Source: Hyperoplus lanceolatus (taxonomy: Eukaryota > Chordata > Actinopteri > Uranoscopiformes > Ammodytidae). From it: a DNA stretch of 64,000 nt. The stretch spans positions 25,014,501 through 25,078,500 of the forward strand of contig CM049400.1 of the NCBI GenBank assembly GCA_026929865.2, in the 5' to 3' direction. Of the stretch, positions 1 to 12,980 are shown piece after piece (within the stretch, counting starts at the first letter, position 1; every line of letters starts with the position of its first letter). The notes beneath the pieces were generated by a model that worked only from the letters and a program-made list of their open reading frames with translations, was not told the DNA's origin and made no database searches. The translations under genes and the position numbers were made by a program.

Positions 1-226
1 TGCTGTGTAATGAGCTGCATTGAACACAAGAAGATCTAGGCCTATTGAGAACACCAAATCCATATTTCATGTTATTTTGGTGAAAGTAATGCAAAAGTAA
101 TGTAAAAGTAGTGTAATGCCTTACAATTCAAAGACAGTAATATTGTAATGTAACTAACTACTTTGAAATGACAGTAATAAGTAATAAATACCGCATTACG
201 CTTTTGAAGTAACTTGCCCAACACTG
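1..226. mobile_element. end of a hAT-like DNA element, other end outside window
   Basis: The AT-rich sequence with repeated AAAGTAATG-type words ends in CTTGCCCAACACTG at 226. Reverse complemented this is CAGTGTTGGGCAAGTTACTT, the typical terminus of a very common fish hAT-derived repeat. No matching opposite end is present, so either the element continues left of the window or its other end has decayed. It lies directly beside the RTE fragment. Confidence 0.55.
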
Positions 227-265
227 GCCATAGATACATTAGATTAGAAAAATGGTTAATAATGG

Positions 266-989
266 ATCAGCACCTCTAAATCGGAGGCCATGGTGCTCAG
301 CAGGAAACCGATGGATTGTCTACTACAGGTAGGGAATGAGTCCTTACCCCAAGTGAAGGAGTTCAAGTACCTCGGGGTCTTGTTTGCGAGTGAGGGAACA
401 ATGGAGCGTGAGATTGGCCGTAGAATCGGAGCAGCAGGGGCGGTTTTGCACTCGCTTTACCGCACTGTTGTGACGAAAAGAGAGCTGAGTCGTAAGGCAA
501 AGCTTTCGATCTACCGGGCGATCTTTGTTCCTACCCTCACCTATGGTCATGAAGGCTGGGTAATGACCGAAAGAACGAGGTCGCGGGTACAAGCGACCGA
601 AATGGGCTTTCTCAGGAGGGTGGCTGGCGTCTCCCTTAGAGATAGGGTGAGAAGCTCAGTCATTCGTGAGGAACTCGGGGCAGAGCCGCTACTCCTTTGC
701 GTTGAAAGGAGCCAGTTGAGGTGGTTCGGGCATCTGGTAAGGATGCCCCCAGGGCGCCTCCCTAGGGAGGTGTTCCAGGAGTGTCCAGCTGGGAGGAGGC
801 CTCGGGGAAGACCCAGGACTAGGTGGAGAGATTATATTTCCACGCTGGCCTGGGAACGCCTCGGGATCCCCCAGTCAGAGCTGGTTGAAGTGGCCCGGGA
901 AAGAGAAGTTTGGGGTTCCCTGCTCAAGCTGCTGCCCCCGCGACCCAATTTCGGATAAGCGGTTGAAGATGATGATGATGATGATGATG
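266..989 (+). mobile_element. 5'-truncated RTE-type LINE with 10-bp target duplication
   Basis: The element begins in the C-terminal part of a reverse-transcriptase ORF and ends in a (GAT/ATG)n tail at 967-989, the kind of short tandem tail typical of RTE-clade LINEs. TTAATAATGG flanks it on both sides (256-265 and 990-999), a perfect 10-bp target-site duplication. 5' truncation is the usual outcome of target-primed reverse transcription. The intact duplication and open frame suggest a fairly recent insertion. Confidence 0.8.
290..958 (+). pseudogene. C-terminal fragment of RTE-type LINE reverse transcriptase ORF
   Basis: The 222 residues include FKYLGVLFASEGTMEREI, then SIYRAIFVPTLTYGHEGW, LRWFGHLVRMPPGRLPREV and RRPRGRPRTRWRDYI. 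These are the conserved thumb and C-terminal segments of non-LTR reverse transcriptases (KYLG, YG-E-W, WFGHL-RM, GRP-RW), common in fish RTE elements. The catalytic fingers and palm, including the YADD box, and the endonuclease are missing because of 5' truncation, so it cannot be active alone. No internal stops are present. The Met at 290 is an internal residue, not a true start; the homologous frame begins at the truncation point near 266. Confidence 0.8.
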
Positions 990-999
990 TTAATAATGG

Positions 1000-2257
1000 T
1001 ATTATTTGAAACCTATAGTTCAAAACAACAATACGACTAGTATTCTACTAGCATTCAAATAGTTAAATTCAATAGTCTCAATTTTAATGCATTTTGCCCA
1101 CACACGTATTTCTGTTCTTGTCTTGCCTCTCCTCTATCTAAGTTCCATATCTGCAGCCACTTCAGACACTGCTACTTCAGGGCATAAGTAAAATGAGGCA
1201 TCTGATCGGAGATCAGAAGAATGGATTAGCATGTCACAGGCTCCAGGCATAGTTTTTTTTTTCATTTTCAAGAGTGAAATCAGCGAGTACAATTTTGCAA
1301 CGCTATGGGACAATGAGGACGAATGGCACACATAGATTCTCATTTTTGGGGTTGTAGGTTTGCAGTGTCTTTGTCAGTATCCTGGAATTTACTAAGATGT
1401 GTATATAGGTCTTAGTCTTTCAGGGCAAACATGACAGGATTCCCTGTGAACCCTCCATAACTGTCAGAGTCAGATGCACATTTATAACCAACTTTAAAGA
1501 CTCCCCCTTCTCTCCAGGGAATAATCTCTGAGCTTCTATGTAGGAGCACTAACATTAGCCTTATATTAGACCTGGTTATGTAACCCTGATAATAGAGTTA
1601 TATTAGAGACTGTGTGAAAGAGGTGACAAAGGGTTTGGACTTAGAATACAATTTAAAACACTATAGGGCTGTTTGTTTAATCCTTCAATAAGTGGCAACA
1701 AATTAAGCCTTCACATTTAAGCTTATTAAACTGAATTTGCGGAAACATTGACTTTATGGATAGTGCCTGCTCTGGTGCATCAAATCAAGTGATCCCCAGT
1801 GAAAAGAAAGCTGTGACCTACCACAAGCGCTCGCCTTAATCCCACTGCGATGAACTCATCTCTGCTTCCAAAACATGATTGCAGCTGTAGGCGAGAGCCT
1901 TGCTACTACACAGTCAACCGTCATTGTGATGCAACTCAGTGCTTTATGTTTGGATCAATTCTTTTTTTTGCGATTGGCATAGAAAATGCAAGGGTCACAT
2001 TAGCTGGCACGTGTAGAATGATATACTGTATAGGGATAGCTTGAGGATAGCTTTAATCGACAATCACATCTTAAACCATCATTATATACTGTATCACTGT
2101 GCAACACTGCTATCAACCATAAGGCAGCAACAAGATTTGAGCTTTATACTATGTTACTAGTTAACACCCAGTGCTGAAACGTACTGCACACCTTATTAAT
2201 CCTATTTTGCGCAGGGTTGCTGGGGCAACACTTCCAAATGTTCTTTTTACATTTGTA
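1000..2257. other. non-coding, no recognised feature
   Basis: AT-rich unique-looking sequence. The short open frames here have no domain-like composition. I see no repeat or RNA gene. Confidence 0.5.
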
Positions 2258-2324
2258 TGCCCCTGTTAAGCACTTTGAATTGCCTTGTGTCTGAATTGTG
2301 ATAAACAAACTTGCCTTGCCTGAC
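2258..2324 (+). mobile_element. 3' end fragment of an L2-type LINE
   Basis: GCCCCTGTTAAGCACTTTGA, then CCTTGTGTCTGAATTGTG and ACTTGCCTTGCC, repeat the last 70 bases of the L2-type LINE at 8555-11529 (near 11447-11515) with a few differences. This is a severely 5'-truncated copy of the same family in the same orientation. Confidence 0.7.
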
Positions 2325-4346
2325 ATTTTCTTCCAATTAAATCAAATCAGAAGCAACAGTCTACTGAAAACAGTCCATCTTTGAAGAATAGAGATCTCTG
2401 GTTCTACTTTCCTCAGAGTATATATCCTGGCTTGTAACACGTAACAGTTCTTAAAGAGATTATTACAAAGGCAACACGTAGAGCCAAGTTCTTTCGCTTG
2501 TTTTGCCTGAGCTACAGACTATGGCAGCACACACAGTGATTAATTGAGTGGCAGTGTGAGCAAAGTTACCTTTCTGCCTCTGGGAAGTTGCCATAGTATA
2601 AGATAAAGATTGCACCTTGAGGTGTAAATGGACTTGAGGAAATACCGCTCAACTTGTATCATGTCGGTTTTTGCCTCTATGATATCCATTATTGATCTGT
2701 CTTCAGAATTGAATGCAATGTCTTAACAGTATGTTTGAAGAGAAGTAAGAAGTTTGTTCCCATACACATGGCTAGCATTAACAAACGGCACACCAGGGAC
2801 AATGCCTTCTTCAAACTGCAAAGGTCTGAGAGAGTATTTAGTGTACATGGGTAGGCTCTGATGGCTGTGGCTGCTGACTCACTCACTCTTTCAGTGCTCT
2901 GTACTGTACTCATGCCGCTCACTTATGTGTTTGTTTGTGTGTGTGTGTGTGGGAAGTGATTGAAGAGGGAAACCAGTGAGTGGAGTGGACCTGTATCTGC
3001 TGTACATCATCCTTGTGTCTAGCCCCATAACTCTGGGATCTGACTGGGAGACAGACAGTCAAAGGAAGGCAGGCTTTGAGCTGCTCAGACTCACACCGCG
3101 TTTCAGTCTCTGTGGGGTTCCTGCCATCTGGCCAGCACTGGAGGAAAACCGTGTATGTGTTGTTGTGGTGTTTGGGATGCTCTGTGTGTGTGTGTGAACA
3201 TATGTGTACGAGATCCTCTGATGTCGGCAACTGCCCCAGGTGCTGATTAAGACGGTTCCTCAGCGAAAATCCACATCAGACCAAGTTATCCTCGGCAGCG
3301 GTTCATTTTATTCTTGGCTGCATATCCCAGAGTTGCGTGAGGCATTTGTTGTTTAGAAATTGTTGGTACTAGTAGTTACTACTAGCTCCTTTTTTATCCT
3401 ATGAGAATAATTCTTCTCTAAGGATTGGATCCAAACATCAACCAAGTCTTTGTCTACTGTGATCCCAGTTATTAACAGTAAGAAGGGGTTGGCTCTCTAA
3501 ATGTAAATGACTTTTTCATGTAACAAGCATTTTGAGATTGTAAGAGTGAGCACACAAGGCATGCTGATCATCAGACTCTGTCATAGTTTTACAAAATATA
3601 TCTGACAAAAATGCACTATTCAACACACCATAATGAATCATTTGTACATGAAATCCCTGATAGTAGAGAATATGCTCATTGAATGAAGGCCAACCTCTTA
3701 GGTTTTAGTATTGCAGCATACAGTCTACTACGGTAAGTCTTTAGTTCTAATGCCTCTTAGTTGTGAGGTGTCTTTGATTTAATACTGATAAAGCTGTTGG
3801 ATTTGGGTAATCCCTGTTGTAATCTGCAATCCATCCTTTGCTGATGTTGCGCCAGGTTGAATCTGGGGGAAGCTGCCTTTACAGGGGCCATGCTGTTGCT
3901 CTGTTCTTTTTCCACACATTACATCTTTAAACTTGTTATACCAGCCTTATTGCATTTTTTTTTAATGAATCAGATACACTCTTATTAATATTTCATAGGT
4001 AACTGCTTTGCTTTGCAATAGTTAGCGTGCCAGCTTCTTAAGTATTCTCATGCTTTCTCTACCATCCATTTAACAATTTTGTTTAATAATTATAGTTTGA
4101 AAGTAGTGAGGGATATAAAGCTGAAGGTACAAGCGAGAGAGTTTTTGCAGCATATGATCTCAAGCCACCTGTGAGACTCCAGAATGTATCTTTACTCTCC
4201 TCTGTTGTCAAATGTTTAAAATACCATCCAGCTTCACTGACTGCTTCTAAAGGGCCTGTTTATTTCAGAAATATTGCTTGAAGTTTGAACAGACAACCAT
4301 TTCAGTGCTCAGTGTGAAATAATTCTTTAGAAACCAATCAGCAGCT

Positions 4347-4392
<46 letters not shown>

Positions 4393-6540
4393 CGTGCGTG
4401 CAATACACCTATTACTTTGGCTGCATCTTTTCCCTTGATCTAGGTGATATATCTCTAAAGCAAAACGGTACAGCTCCCATATCATGCCATAGCAAAGCAT
4501 ACACCTCCCCCCCCCCTCTCTCTCTCTTGTCTGTCTACCTCAGTCCAGTGGACAGTGCATGGTCCAGTTGATTTCCAGATGGTCTGTGATGATTAGTGAG
4601 CTTTTGGAAGCCGTCACTCTGCTCAAATGTTGTACAGCTGTGAGCTCTTGGAGCACCATGTTAAAAATGTCCACAGAGGGCTTTGGAACGGCGTACTGTT
4701 TCCTGAAACAAATTGTTTCAAATTCAGCCTCTGAATTTGTCTTTATCCACATCCAAACAGGTGGTCAGTAATCTTCTTTTTCTCCCCCTTTTAACTGCTA
4801 CCCAGAAAGAGAATCCAAACCTCTCTTTTCAGTGGTCACAAAATATTGCAGTGTATCGTTTTTCACATTCTTCCAGAGAATCAAATAAAGGTCTATACTG
4901 ATGTACGTGTTGTGGCAAAGTTTTCAATTTAGCAGCAGCAGTGGGAGATTAATATGGTACCCGACTGGTCCTGTGGTCTTGACTCATTCCCTCCTGTTTC
5001 TCTCCTGGCAACAGTGTCAGCTGCACCGTTCCCCCAGCAACCTTGCATGTCCTACCATTGTCCCCCCTGGGCACGCGTCGCTCAGGCTAGACATAATGTA
5101 TGCTAACAGCAGGACAATATTTCTTTCTTTGACTCTTCTTTGTTTGTTTTTAATCCTCTCACAATTCTCATCTGAGTCTCTTGAGCTCGGAGGCAGCACT
5201 GACGCTTTTGGCTCATTTAGGTGTGAGCCTTTGATGTTCTCTTGCTCTCGAGAACCAAAGTGAGTGCTAATGGTTGGGAGTGGCTGGCTGCCACATACAT
5301 CGATTTTATACCCCTTACTTATCTCTAATGGTCTAATCACTTCAAGGAGATTAAATGCACTGGTAGGCTTATTTTGTATCTAGTCCATCTCCAGTGGACT
5401 GGCACTTGGAGACGCCATTCAAATAAAAAGTCTGTTTGTAATATATCTACTAACTGTTTGAAGGATTTCCATAGTTGTTCCCAACAATCCTCAACCGAGA
5501 GTGAAACGGCTCTCTACACCCACTTATCGGGCCTCTTGTGTGTCAATGTGCATGTGGTGTAGTCTGTATTAGTGCAAGGCCCATCATGTCTTGAGTGCAC
5601 TGCTGCTAGATGGGGCACTTGACTGATATAAATAGCAGCCAGGTCACCATGACTGCTTCAAATAGTACCAAGTTGTCTGAGGTGCGTTGGCACTATCTAC
5701 GTCATCAGAAGAGAGAGAGTGGACATATTTAAATAAATCTACATAATTATATAACATCTGTATAGGACACATAGCTTCTCTTGGGGACAGGGAGGGATGC
5801 ATGGACAGTGGTAGGGATTAAATCACAATGATTTTATTTCTCTACTGTTTAGTAGTCACTCCTATGCTGTCAGAAACCTCTCCCACGCTCTGTCCTCTGC
5901 TCTGGCCAACCCTGCTTAAACAAATATTTGAAGTCGGTGCCAAGTCTCTCATTCATTCATGTAAACCTGCTGTGATTGATATTTTACTGTATTTGTGTTT
6001 CTCACAAGCTTAATGTCATCGCTGGAGTAACCATGAGAAGAATGTGCCATGGTATGCTTGCCTTAGAGTCACAGAAAATGTACTGATATTGTTGGCCCTC
6101 TTTACAAATGAACATCTGTTTGTCCAGCATACACAAACCACAAACTGCTGGAAAAACCAAACTGATAAATGGACATCCTTTGATATACAGTCAACTGTTG
6201 CCATAGTACACTACTTTTAAACTTTTAAAATGATTTACATCTAAGTATTTGTATTGGTATCTTAAAAACCTTTCCCTTTACACATTTGCAGTCTTTTTCT
6301 TTAAGTTTTGAAGCCTGCATTGTTTTTTTCGTCTTTTTTTATGCGGTTTGAACTACCACCATCACCACCTGTTACTGTACTTTACAGTGTGGAGATGTGT
6401 GTTTTTACTTTAACCAATGCTTGTGTTTGTGCATGTGTCTGTACATCCTGGTGCACGTGGTGAAAGACCTCGGGATTACAAACATTATAGGGACCTACTC
6501 ATCAAAACATCACTCCAACTTGCCACCAGTTAAAACTCAG
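2325..6540. other. non-coding, one microsatellite, no gene
   Basis: Contains short TG runs near 2937 and 3184 and the microsatellite at 4348-4401, a C-rich/CT stretch near 4507-4528, and no other recognised feature. Open frames are short and show no family resemblance. Confidence 0.5.
4348..4401. repeat. (TG)n microsatellite with (TGCG) tail
   Basis: About 20 TG units followed by GCGTGCGTGCGTG. Reading frames through it give only Cys-Val repeats and are not genes. Confidence 0.95.
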
Positions 6541-6813
6541 TGGGCAGTGGCGAAGTGGGCAGGGATGTCGCCTCTGGATTGCAGGGTCGGAGGTTCGATC
6601 CCCCCCGCCTACCTGCCACATGTCGAAGTGTCCTTAGGCAAGACATTGAACCCCGAATTGCTACCGATAGTTAGCTTGCACCCTGCGTGGTAGCCGCTGC
6701 TATCAGTGTATGAATGTGAGTGTGATTGGGTGAATGTGTACAAAACAATGTAAAGTGCTTTGAGTCTGTGAAAAACCAGGGAAAAGCGCTATATAAGTGG
6801 AGTCCATTTACCA
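6541..6813 (+). mobile_element. tRNA-derived SINE, family A, + orientation
   Basis: The head GGCAGTGGCGAAGTGGG resembles a degenerate pol III A box, and GGTTCGATCCC near 6593 is a B box. The body runs through GTGTCCTTAGGCAAGACATTGA and ends GCGCTATATAAGTGGAGTCCATTTACC. It matches, in opposite orientation, the copies at 9844-10150 and 31372-31656. Its tail AAAGTGCTTTGAGT...CTATATAA resembles the 3' end of the L2-type LINE in this window. Confidence 0.85.
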
Positions 6814-8554
6814 AATAGGTGCAATTAAATCAACCTGTCCCTTCTCCAATACAGCATATCAGCTCTGTGCAGCTTTCCTTTCAGATTCAGTTAGAGGCTG
6901 TGTGAGAGATGAGGCCGGAGAGCTGACAGGGGCTTCATAACTGTAGTAATGGTAGCACCATAGTGATCCATCAGTCTAATCAGCTGTCAGCCCTCTGCAG
7001 TATTTCTGTAGGAGGAGTATGAATGAATATGTCTGCAAGTCAACAGTCTGATTTAAATATCAGCACCACTTGCTCAAGGGATAAATGCAGCCTTCCCACC
7101 TCTGTGCTGCTATTCGCAAACTGATGTGTGCAGGCATTCCTCCTCCTCTATCGATGAGAGGGAGCCCGCTGTTTTTCACTGCAAGACCTCTGCTGGCGGT
7201 TCAGATAAATGCACCTTCCACTTTGACTGTGATGTTATGATTGTTATGTCTCTGCCTCTGAGCCTCTTGTGGGGATTTTGCAGAGACCGTTTCAAGACAT
7301 CTCCCCTGGATGACAGCTTTATTACTGCCTGCCACTGGACTGATGATAGCCCTTATTGAGTGTGTGGGTGGTTGCTGTGTGTCTATGTAGTGGTGGGAAA
7401 TGTAACCGCTCTAAATGTCACAATTATAGATGGATGAGCCATGATGTGTATATGACTATACTGTTGTGTCACCAACATATGCTAGGCTTTGTCAGATCAC
7501 ATAAAAGGCACTGGGAGGAGCTGCACCCATTGCTTGTTGAGGGCAGAAGATGTAATATATTTTTCTATGATATTAGAAACAAGTGAACAGGCAAGGAGCC
7601 AACAGGCATTTAAATCACATTCATTTGAAACATGGTACTTTTTTTGTTCACCTTTGGCTCAGGTTTTATGATCTGATGAATCTGTTGTAAAATTCCTAAT
7701 AGTAACCAGTAACCACCTATATTTGTGTGATAGACATATTGTGTATTGTGATATAGTATATATTTGTGGTGTATGAAGCCTCTGTCTGAAGACTTAGGGT
7801 TCTGTTGGTTCGTGGTTGAGGAATTGAACACCTCTTCATAAATATTTTGTGTGATTCATTTCACTCAGTGTGGGCCAAGAAGGCTTGTACTTTGGTTGGA
7901 AGTCAGACACCCATTAGTAATGCTTTTCTGTTTTTTTTCTGTGTAAGATCATCTGCCTTATGGGTGTCTTTTATCCACAGTGAAACTACTCAGAATATAA
8001 TACAAGACATCAGCTTTAATTTAACTTGGCCTACTTCTTTTCTTACAGGGAAACTAGAGTCTTTAGTGTATAGTAAGCCCCATAAATATCTATCAAGAGT
8101 ATTTTTTAGTCCTTGTAAGACTTGATTTACATGATAGTGATTTTAAAATTATTGACGAATGTGGACCCTTGTCTTTGATGCTACAGTTAATCAAAACGGA
8201 AGTTTCTGTGTAGTGATTTTGATTTGGAAGCCCGAGTCAACTGAAAGATCCTCTGAGCAGTTAGATTCTGACTATTTGTTTTCATTGTTTATTTATGGAG
8301 GAGGGAGACTCATTAGTCATTCAGTGTAAATGTGTACACCAGCTCAGTTGAGGCTGGATTGCTGCCAAGCTTAAAATTGGCTTTACCCAACCTACAGTCA
8401 AAATGGCCATGTTCTCAAAAACATTTATCACGACTTATATTTTTACAAAACCAGCCAGGACAGTGCCTGACAGAACTTGTTTTGGGCTGATTGGTCTAAA
8501 ATCTTTAATCCCCAGCAAAGTCAGATTGTTTTCTATTTTACTTTTTATGGATTA
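6814..8554. other. non-coding, no recognised feature
   Basis: AT-rich sequence with no exon-like or repeat signature that I can identify. Confidence 0.45.
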
Positions 8555-8566
8555 GGATAGTACTTT

Positions 8567-11313
8567 TTTGATGAACTTACTGAACTGCTGTCTGTAATAT
8601 GTACTGAGTTTGACTGTGTATTAATCGTCGGAGATTTCAATATTCATACTGACAAACCAGAGGACAGATGTGCGAAAGAACTGTGCTGTGTCCTTGACAA
8701 CTTTGGTCTAAATCAGCATGTTGACAAACCAACTCATAACAAAGGGCACACGCTGGACCTTATCATTTCCAGAGGAATGAACATTTCAGACATAACAGTG
8801 GCAGATATGGGTCCCCTCACGGACCATTCCTGTTTATTTTTTGAGAGTAAAATGTTTGTGCACACAATTGATCAATCAAAAGTAATCAAAAAGCGGTATA
8901 TTACAGAAAATACCAGTGAAACATTCATTCAAGCATTTTCTTCGATACCACCCCTCCCCTGTAACTCAGTTAAGGAGCTCTTAGACAACTTTAACGGCAA
9001 ACTTACAAGTGTTATAGATGCTATTGCGCCCACTAAGATGAAGGTTGTCTCTGGTAAGAAAAGATCTCCTTGGAGAAATGCCCCGCAGGTCAGAATAGAA
9101 AGAAGAGAGTGCCGTAAAGCAGAACGCAGGTGGCGAAAAACAAATCTCCAGGTTCATTATGACATCTTCAAAGAGAAACTGTGCACGTTTAACTCAGAAC
9201 TGAGAAATGCAAGGCATTCTTTCTTTTCTGACATCATCACCAAAAACAACAACAATGCACGTGCCCTGTTTGCTACTGTCGACAGATTAACAAACCCTCC
9301 TGTGCCAGTAGCGTCTGAGCATCTTTCCACGAGGGCCTGCAATGAATTTGCCTCCTTCTTTACTGAGAAAATTCACAAAATTAGACAAGCTGTCACTGCA
9401 TCAATACCAAGTTCAACATATGTGTTCCCTCTTAAAATCAATTCAAATGCAATGACAGAATTTTATCTTATAAACCACAAAAACCTGGAGGACATTATAC
9501 AACACCTGAACTCCTCATCCTGTTGCCTTGACATTCTGCCACAGGCTTCTTTAAAACAGTTTTTAGCTGTATGGCCTCAGATGTTCTACAAATTGTCAAC
9601 ATGTCCTTTCAGACAGGTGTATTCCCACAGGCCCTGAAAACAGCAGTCATCAAGCCACTCCTAAAAAAGAACAATCTAGATACATCACTCACGAAAAATT
9701 ATAGGCCCATATCTAACCAACCATTTTTAAGTAAAATCATTGAAAAAGCTGTTTATCAACAGCTAAATAACTACTTAGCAATGAATAACTGCTTTGATGT
9801 CTTCCAGTCAGGATTTCGACAACACCACAGCACTGAGACTGCTGGTAAATGGTAAATGGACTTGTATAGCGCTATATCTCCGTTTATCACAGACTGGTGT
9901 TGTTACTTTACATTGTTTTTTTTTGTACACATTCACCCAGTCACACACACATTCATACACCGATAGCAGCAGCTACCACGCAGGATAGGCTTAGCACTAG
10001 GGTGCTAAGCTAACTAAGCTAACTATCGGGAGCAATTCGGGGTTCAGTGTCTTGCTCAGGGACACTTCGACATGTGGCGGGGAGACGGGGGATCGAACCT
10101 CCGACCCTGCACACCAGAGGCGAATACCCTACCCACTTCGCCACTACCGCCTCTGGTTAAAGTCCTCAATGACATCCACTTAAACACAGACAGTGGCAAA
10201 AGTTCTGTCTTAGTTTTACTGGATCTCAGTGCCGCTTTTGACACAGTTGACCACAGCATATTACTAGATCGACTAGCAAACTGGGTTGGACTTTCTGGAA
10301 CTGTACTAAGCTGGTTTGAATCCTACTTAAAGGATAGAGACTACTATGTGTCAATAGGCAATTTCACATCTGAGCGGACAAATATTGAATGCGGGGTCCC
10401 CCAAGGTTCCATTCTTGGCCCTCTTCTATTTAACATCTACATGCTCCCACTAGCTCAGATTATGAATAAGAACAAATTATGCTACCATAATTATGCAGAC
10501 GACACACAAATTTACATAACCATATCACCAGGAGACTACAGTCCGATACAGGCACTGAGTAAGTGCATTGAACAAATCAATGATTGGATGTGCCAAAATT
10601 TCCTTCAATTAAACAACGATAAAACTGAAGTAATTGTCTTTGGTGCCAAAGATGAACAATTAAAAGTCAGCGCACAACTTACATCCATTATGTTAGAAAC
10701 CACACCCCAAGCCAGAAATCTTGGTGTTGTTATAGACTCCGACTTGAATTTCAAGAAACACATAAAATCAATTAATAAATCAGCCTACTACCACCTAAAA
10801 AACATATCAAGAATTAAAGGGCTTATGTCTCAGCAAGATTTAGAAAAACTTGTCCATGCATTTATCTTTAGTAGACTTGACTACTGTAACAGTGTCCTTG
10901 CTGGCCTTCCAAAAAAATCTATCAGACAGCTTCAGCTAATTCAGAACGCTGCTGCCCGAGTCCTCACTAGGACCAAAAAAGTAGATCACATTACCCCAGT
11001 TCTGAGGTCTTTACACTGGCTTCCAGTCACTCAAAGAATTGATTTCAAAATACTGATGTTGGTTTATAAAGCACTAAATGGTTTAGGGCCAAAATACATT
11101 ACTGATATGCTGATACGTTATGAACCGTCCAGAGCCCTTAGGTCGTCTGGGACAGGTTTACTTACAGTCCCCAGAGTTAGGACTAAACAAGGAGAAGCAG
11201 CTTTTAGTTATTATGCACCAAATCTCTGGAACAAACTCCCAGAGAACTTGAGGTCTGCTGCAACTCTCAGTTCTTTTAAATCGAGTCTGAAGACTTTTTT
11301 GTTTCCATTTTAA
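8567..11313 (+). pseudogene. L2-type LINE ORF2 (endonuclease-reverse transcriptase), disrupted
   Basis: Endonuclease C-terminal part: LIVGDFNIHTD near 8621-8653 and DHS near 8822-8830, both conserved catalytic-region motifs of the APE-type endonuclease. Reverse transcriptase: NYRPIS near 9700, QSGFR--HSTETA near 9806-9843, SAAFDTVDHSILLDRL near 10228, GVPQGS at 10393-10410 and the catalytic YADD at 10492-10503, then thumb segments such as RLDYCNSVLAGLP and LHWLPV. Breaks: 5' truncation, a one-base frameshift near 9540-9550 (the frame moves from SLKQFLAV to the frame reading VFSCMASDV), and a SINE inserted after STETA. Without the SINE the frame would continue into LVKVLNDIH, so the insertion is cleanly placed. 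The product is not functional here. Confidence 0.88.
9844..10150 (-). mobile_element. tRNA-derived SINE, family A, nested in L2 LINE
   Basis: On the minus strand it starts GCGGTAGTGGCGAAGTGGG and carries the B box GGTTCGATCCC, ending in repeated CCATTTA units. It interrupts the LINE reverse transcriptase between STETA and LVKVL. The duplicated target is at most two bases (CT), unlike the longer duplications of the RTE element. A short internal duplication (TAAGCTAACTAAGCTAACTA near 10005) is specific to this copy. Confidence 0.88.
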
Positions 11314-11529
11314 CCTGCAATTTTCATTTTATTTGCTTCTTTTATTTGCTCTTAAATGTTTTTAAATCGAGTTTTTTTTTTTTTTTTTTTTGCTTCTTTT
11401 ATTCGCTTTTAAATGTTTTATAATGTGTTTTATGTATTCTAATCTTGCCCCTGTAAAGCACTTTGAGTGGCCTTGTGTCTGAATTGTGCTATATAAATAA
11501 ACTTGCCTTGCCTTGCCTTGCCTTGCCTT

Positions 11530-12980
11530 ACCTTTATGGGCTAAAGAGTAGACTGAGTATATTTATGGTATTTACATGGCTGATAAACCCCCACACTCCC
11601 TCCCAAAAATCCAAAAGAAGTTAGGAATCCCCATTTTGCCTAGATGGTGTTAGGTGACCGATGGTTTCTGACACTCCCAGTTTAATCAACAGTACAAAAG
11701 ATAAGCAACTGTGTTAGAAAAGATCTAGTTCTTCGATTGAAAGTCGAAGCCTGTGTACACAAACATCTAAAGATAGTAGCCAACTGTTATTCCAAAGCTG
11801 CATTTTAAAGTTTAATCAAAGATTAAACTTAGTTGACTATCACAATCAGCTGTTAAAATCAGTTCACTATAGAAATCTGGGTACATTTTGGATGAATTCA
11901 GCCAAAACTGATTAAACTTCATTGAACTTAGTAATGTCAACAACGTAAGTCTTAGCCACAGTCGCTCTGATAAGCTCATTTGTATCTTTCTATGAGCTAG
12001 CCATTCACCATACAGTAACAACAGACCTATTTGACACGGTCGACACCTGAAACCTGTTTAGTAAAACCTGGACAAAGGCAATTTGGCACTATTTGTGGCA
12101 TTTTCAAATTTAAACTATCTGTCTCACACCGTTTCACTGGAAACATCAACCATTCTTTAGGTAAGCCATATTGAGTCAAGAGCTGGTTGGTTATGTTCCT
12201 GCAATGTGAACAGAGAGCTATCATCCTAATGAGGTATGAACAGACGCATGTTGAGAGCTTTCCTCAGGGAAATATCATAAAGGCATCTTTATTCTTATAC
12301 TCCAACATCCCATCGCAGCACTGCACACAGTTTTAAAAATGGACTTAATAAACCTCGGTTCAATCAATGCAATAGTTATTTGGGCATTAGTGCATGTTTA
12401 GCCTCACCTTTTCTTGCTAATAATTTGCATTCCTTTTTGGCATCAATGTGAAATGTCATTGCTCTACAATATGAGCCTCACCTTACTTGCCTCTAGATAA
12501 ATAAGTCTAAAGGTGAAGCTTGGTTCAAGCAGGGGCTCATTTCTTTCCTGGAGATGAATGCACTGACTCTGTGTGACCTGATACGACCTCACTGTAATAG
12601 TCAACACTAGGGGATTAGTGTGTCTATAGAGAAGAAGTTGTGCTTTGTTGACTACTGCAAGAGTATTGCAGCCAGGTAACAAGTAGAACAGATCAGAAGA
12701 ACAGACACAATGCATTTTAATAAATCCACAACAGACCTTCTACAAATTGGTCAGTGTTGATGCAGGGTGATATTATGGAAACGACTAATGTGGTGTTGAA
12801 ATGTCCAGCCAGGAGTTCAAATCAGTAAAAGGCTTCAAGCGATATTAGTCATTTCCCTTCTATTATAAACTTAGTGTGGCCCTGTTGCTTCTTTTGTGTT
12901 TCTGTTATGTAATGTTTAACCGTCACCACCCATTTCAAAGGTGCAATGTGCATGGGGATACTAAATCTAAATACTAAATT
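11530..12980. other. non-coding, no recognised feature
   Basis: AT-rich sequence. No gene, RNA or repeat recognised. Confidence 0.45.

Larger units (their letters stand above)
8555..11529 (+). mobile_element. L2-type LINE, 5'-truncated, split by a SINE
   Basis: The element starts inside the endonuclease domain, runs through reverse transcriptase to a stop at 11311-11313, and has a 3' UTR ending in AATTGTGCTATATAAATAAA followed by a (CTTGC)n tail at about 11500-11529, a pattern typical of fish L2/Maui-like LINEs. The 3' UTR contains a partial tandem duplication around a T tract (about 11335-11416). A family-A SINE lies at 9844-10150 in antisense orientation. No clear target duplication was found. 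Codon content and frame are well preserved apart from the breaks noted for its ORF. Confidence 0.88.
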
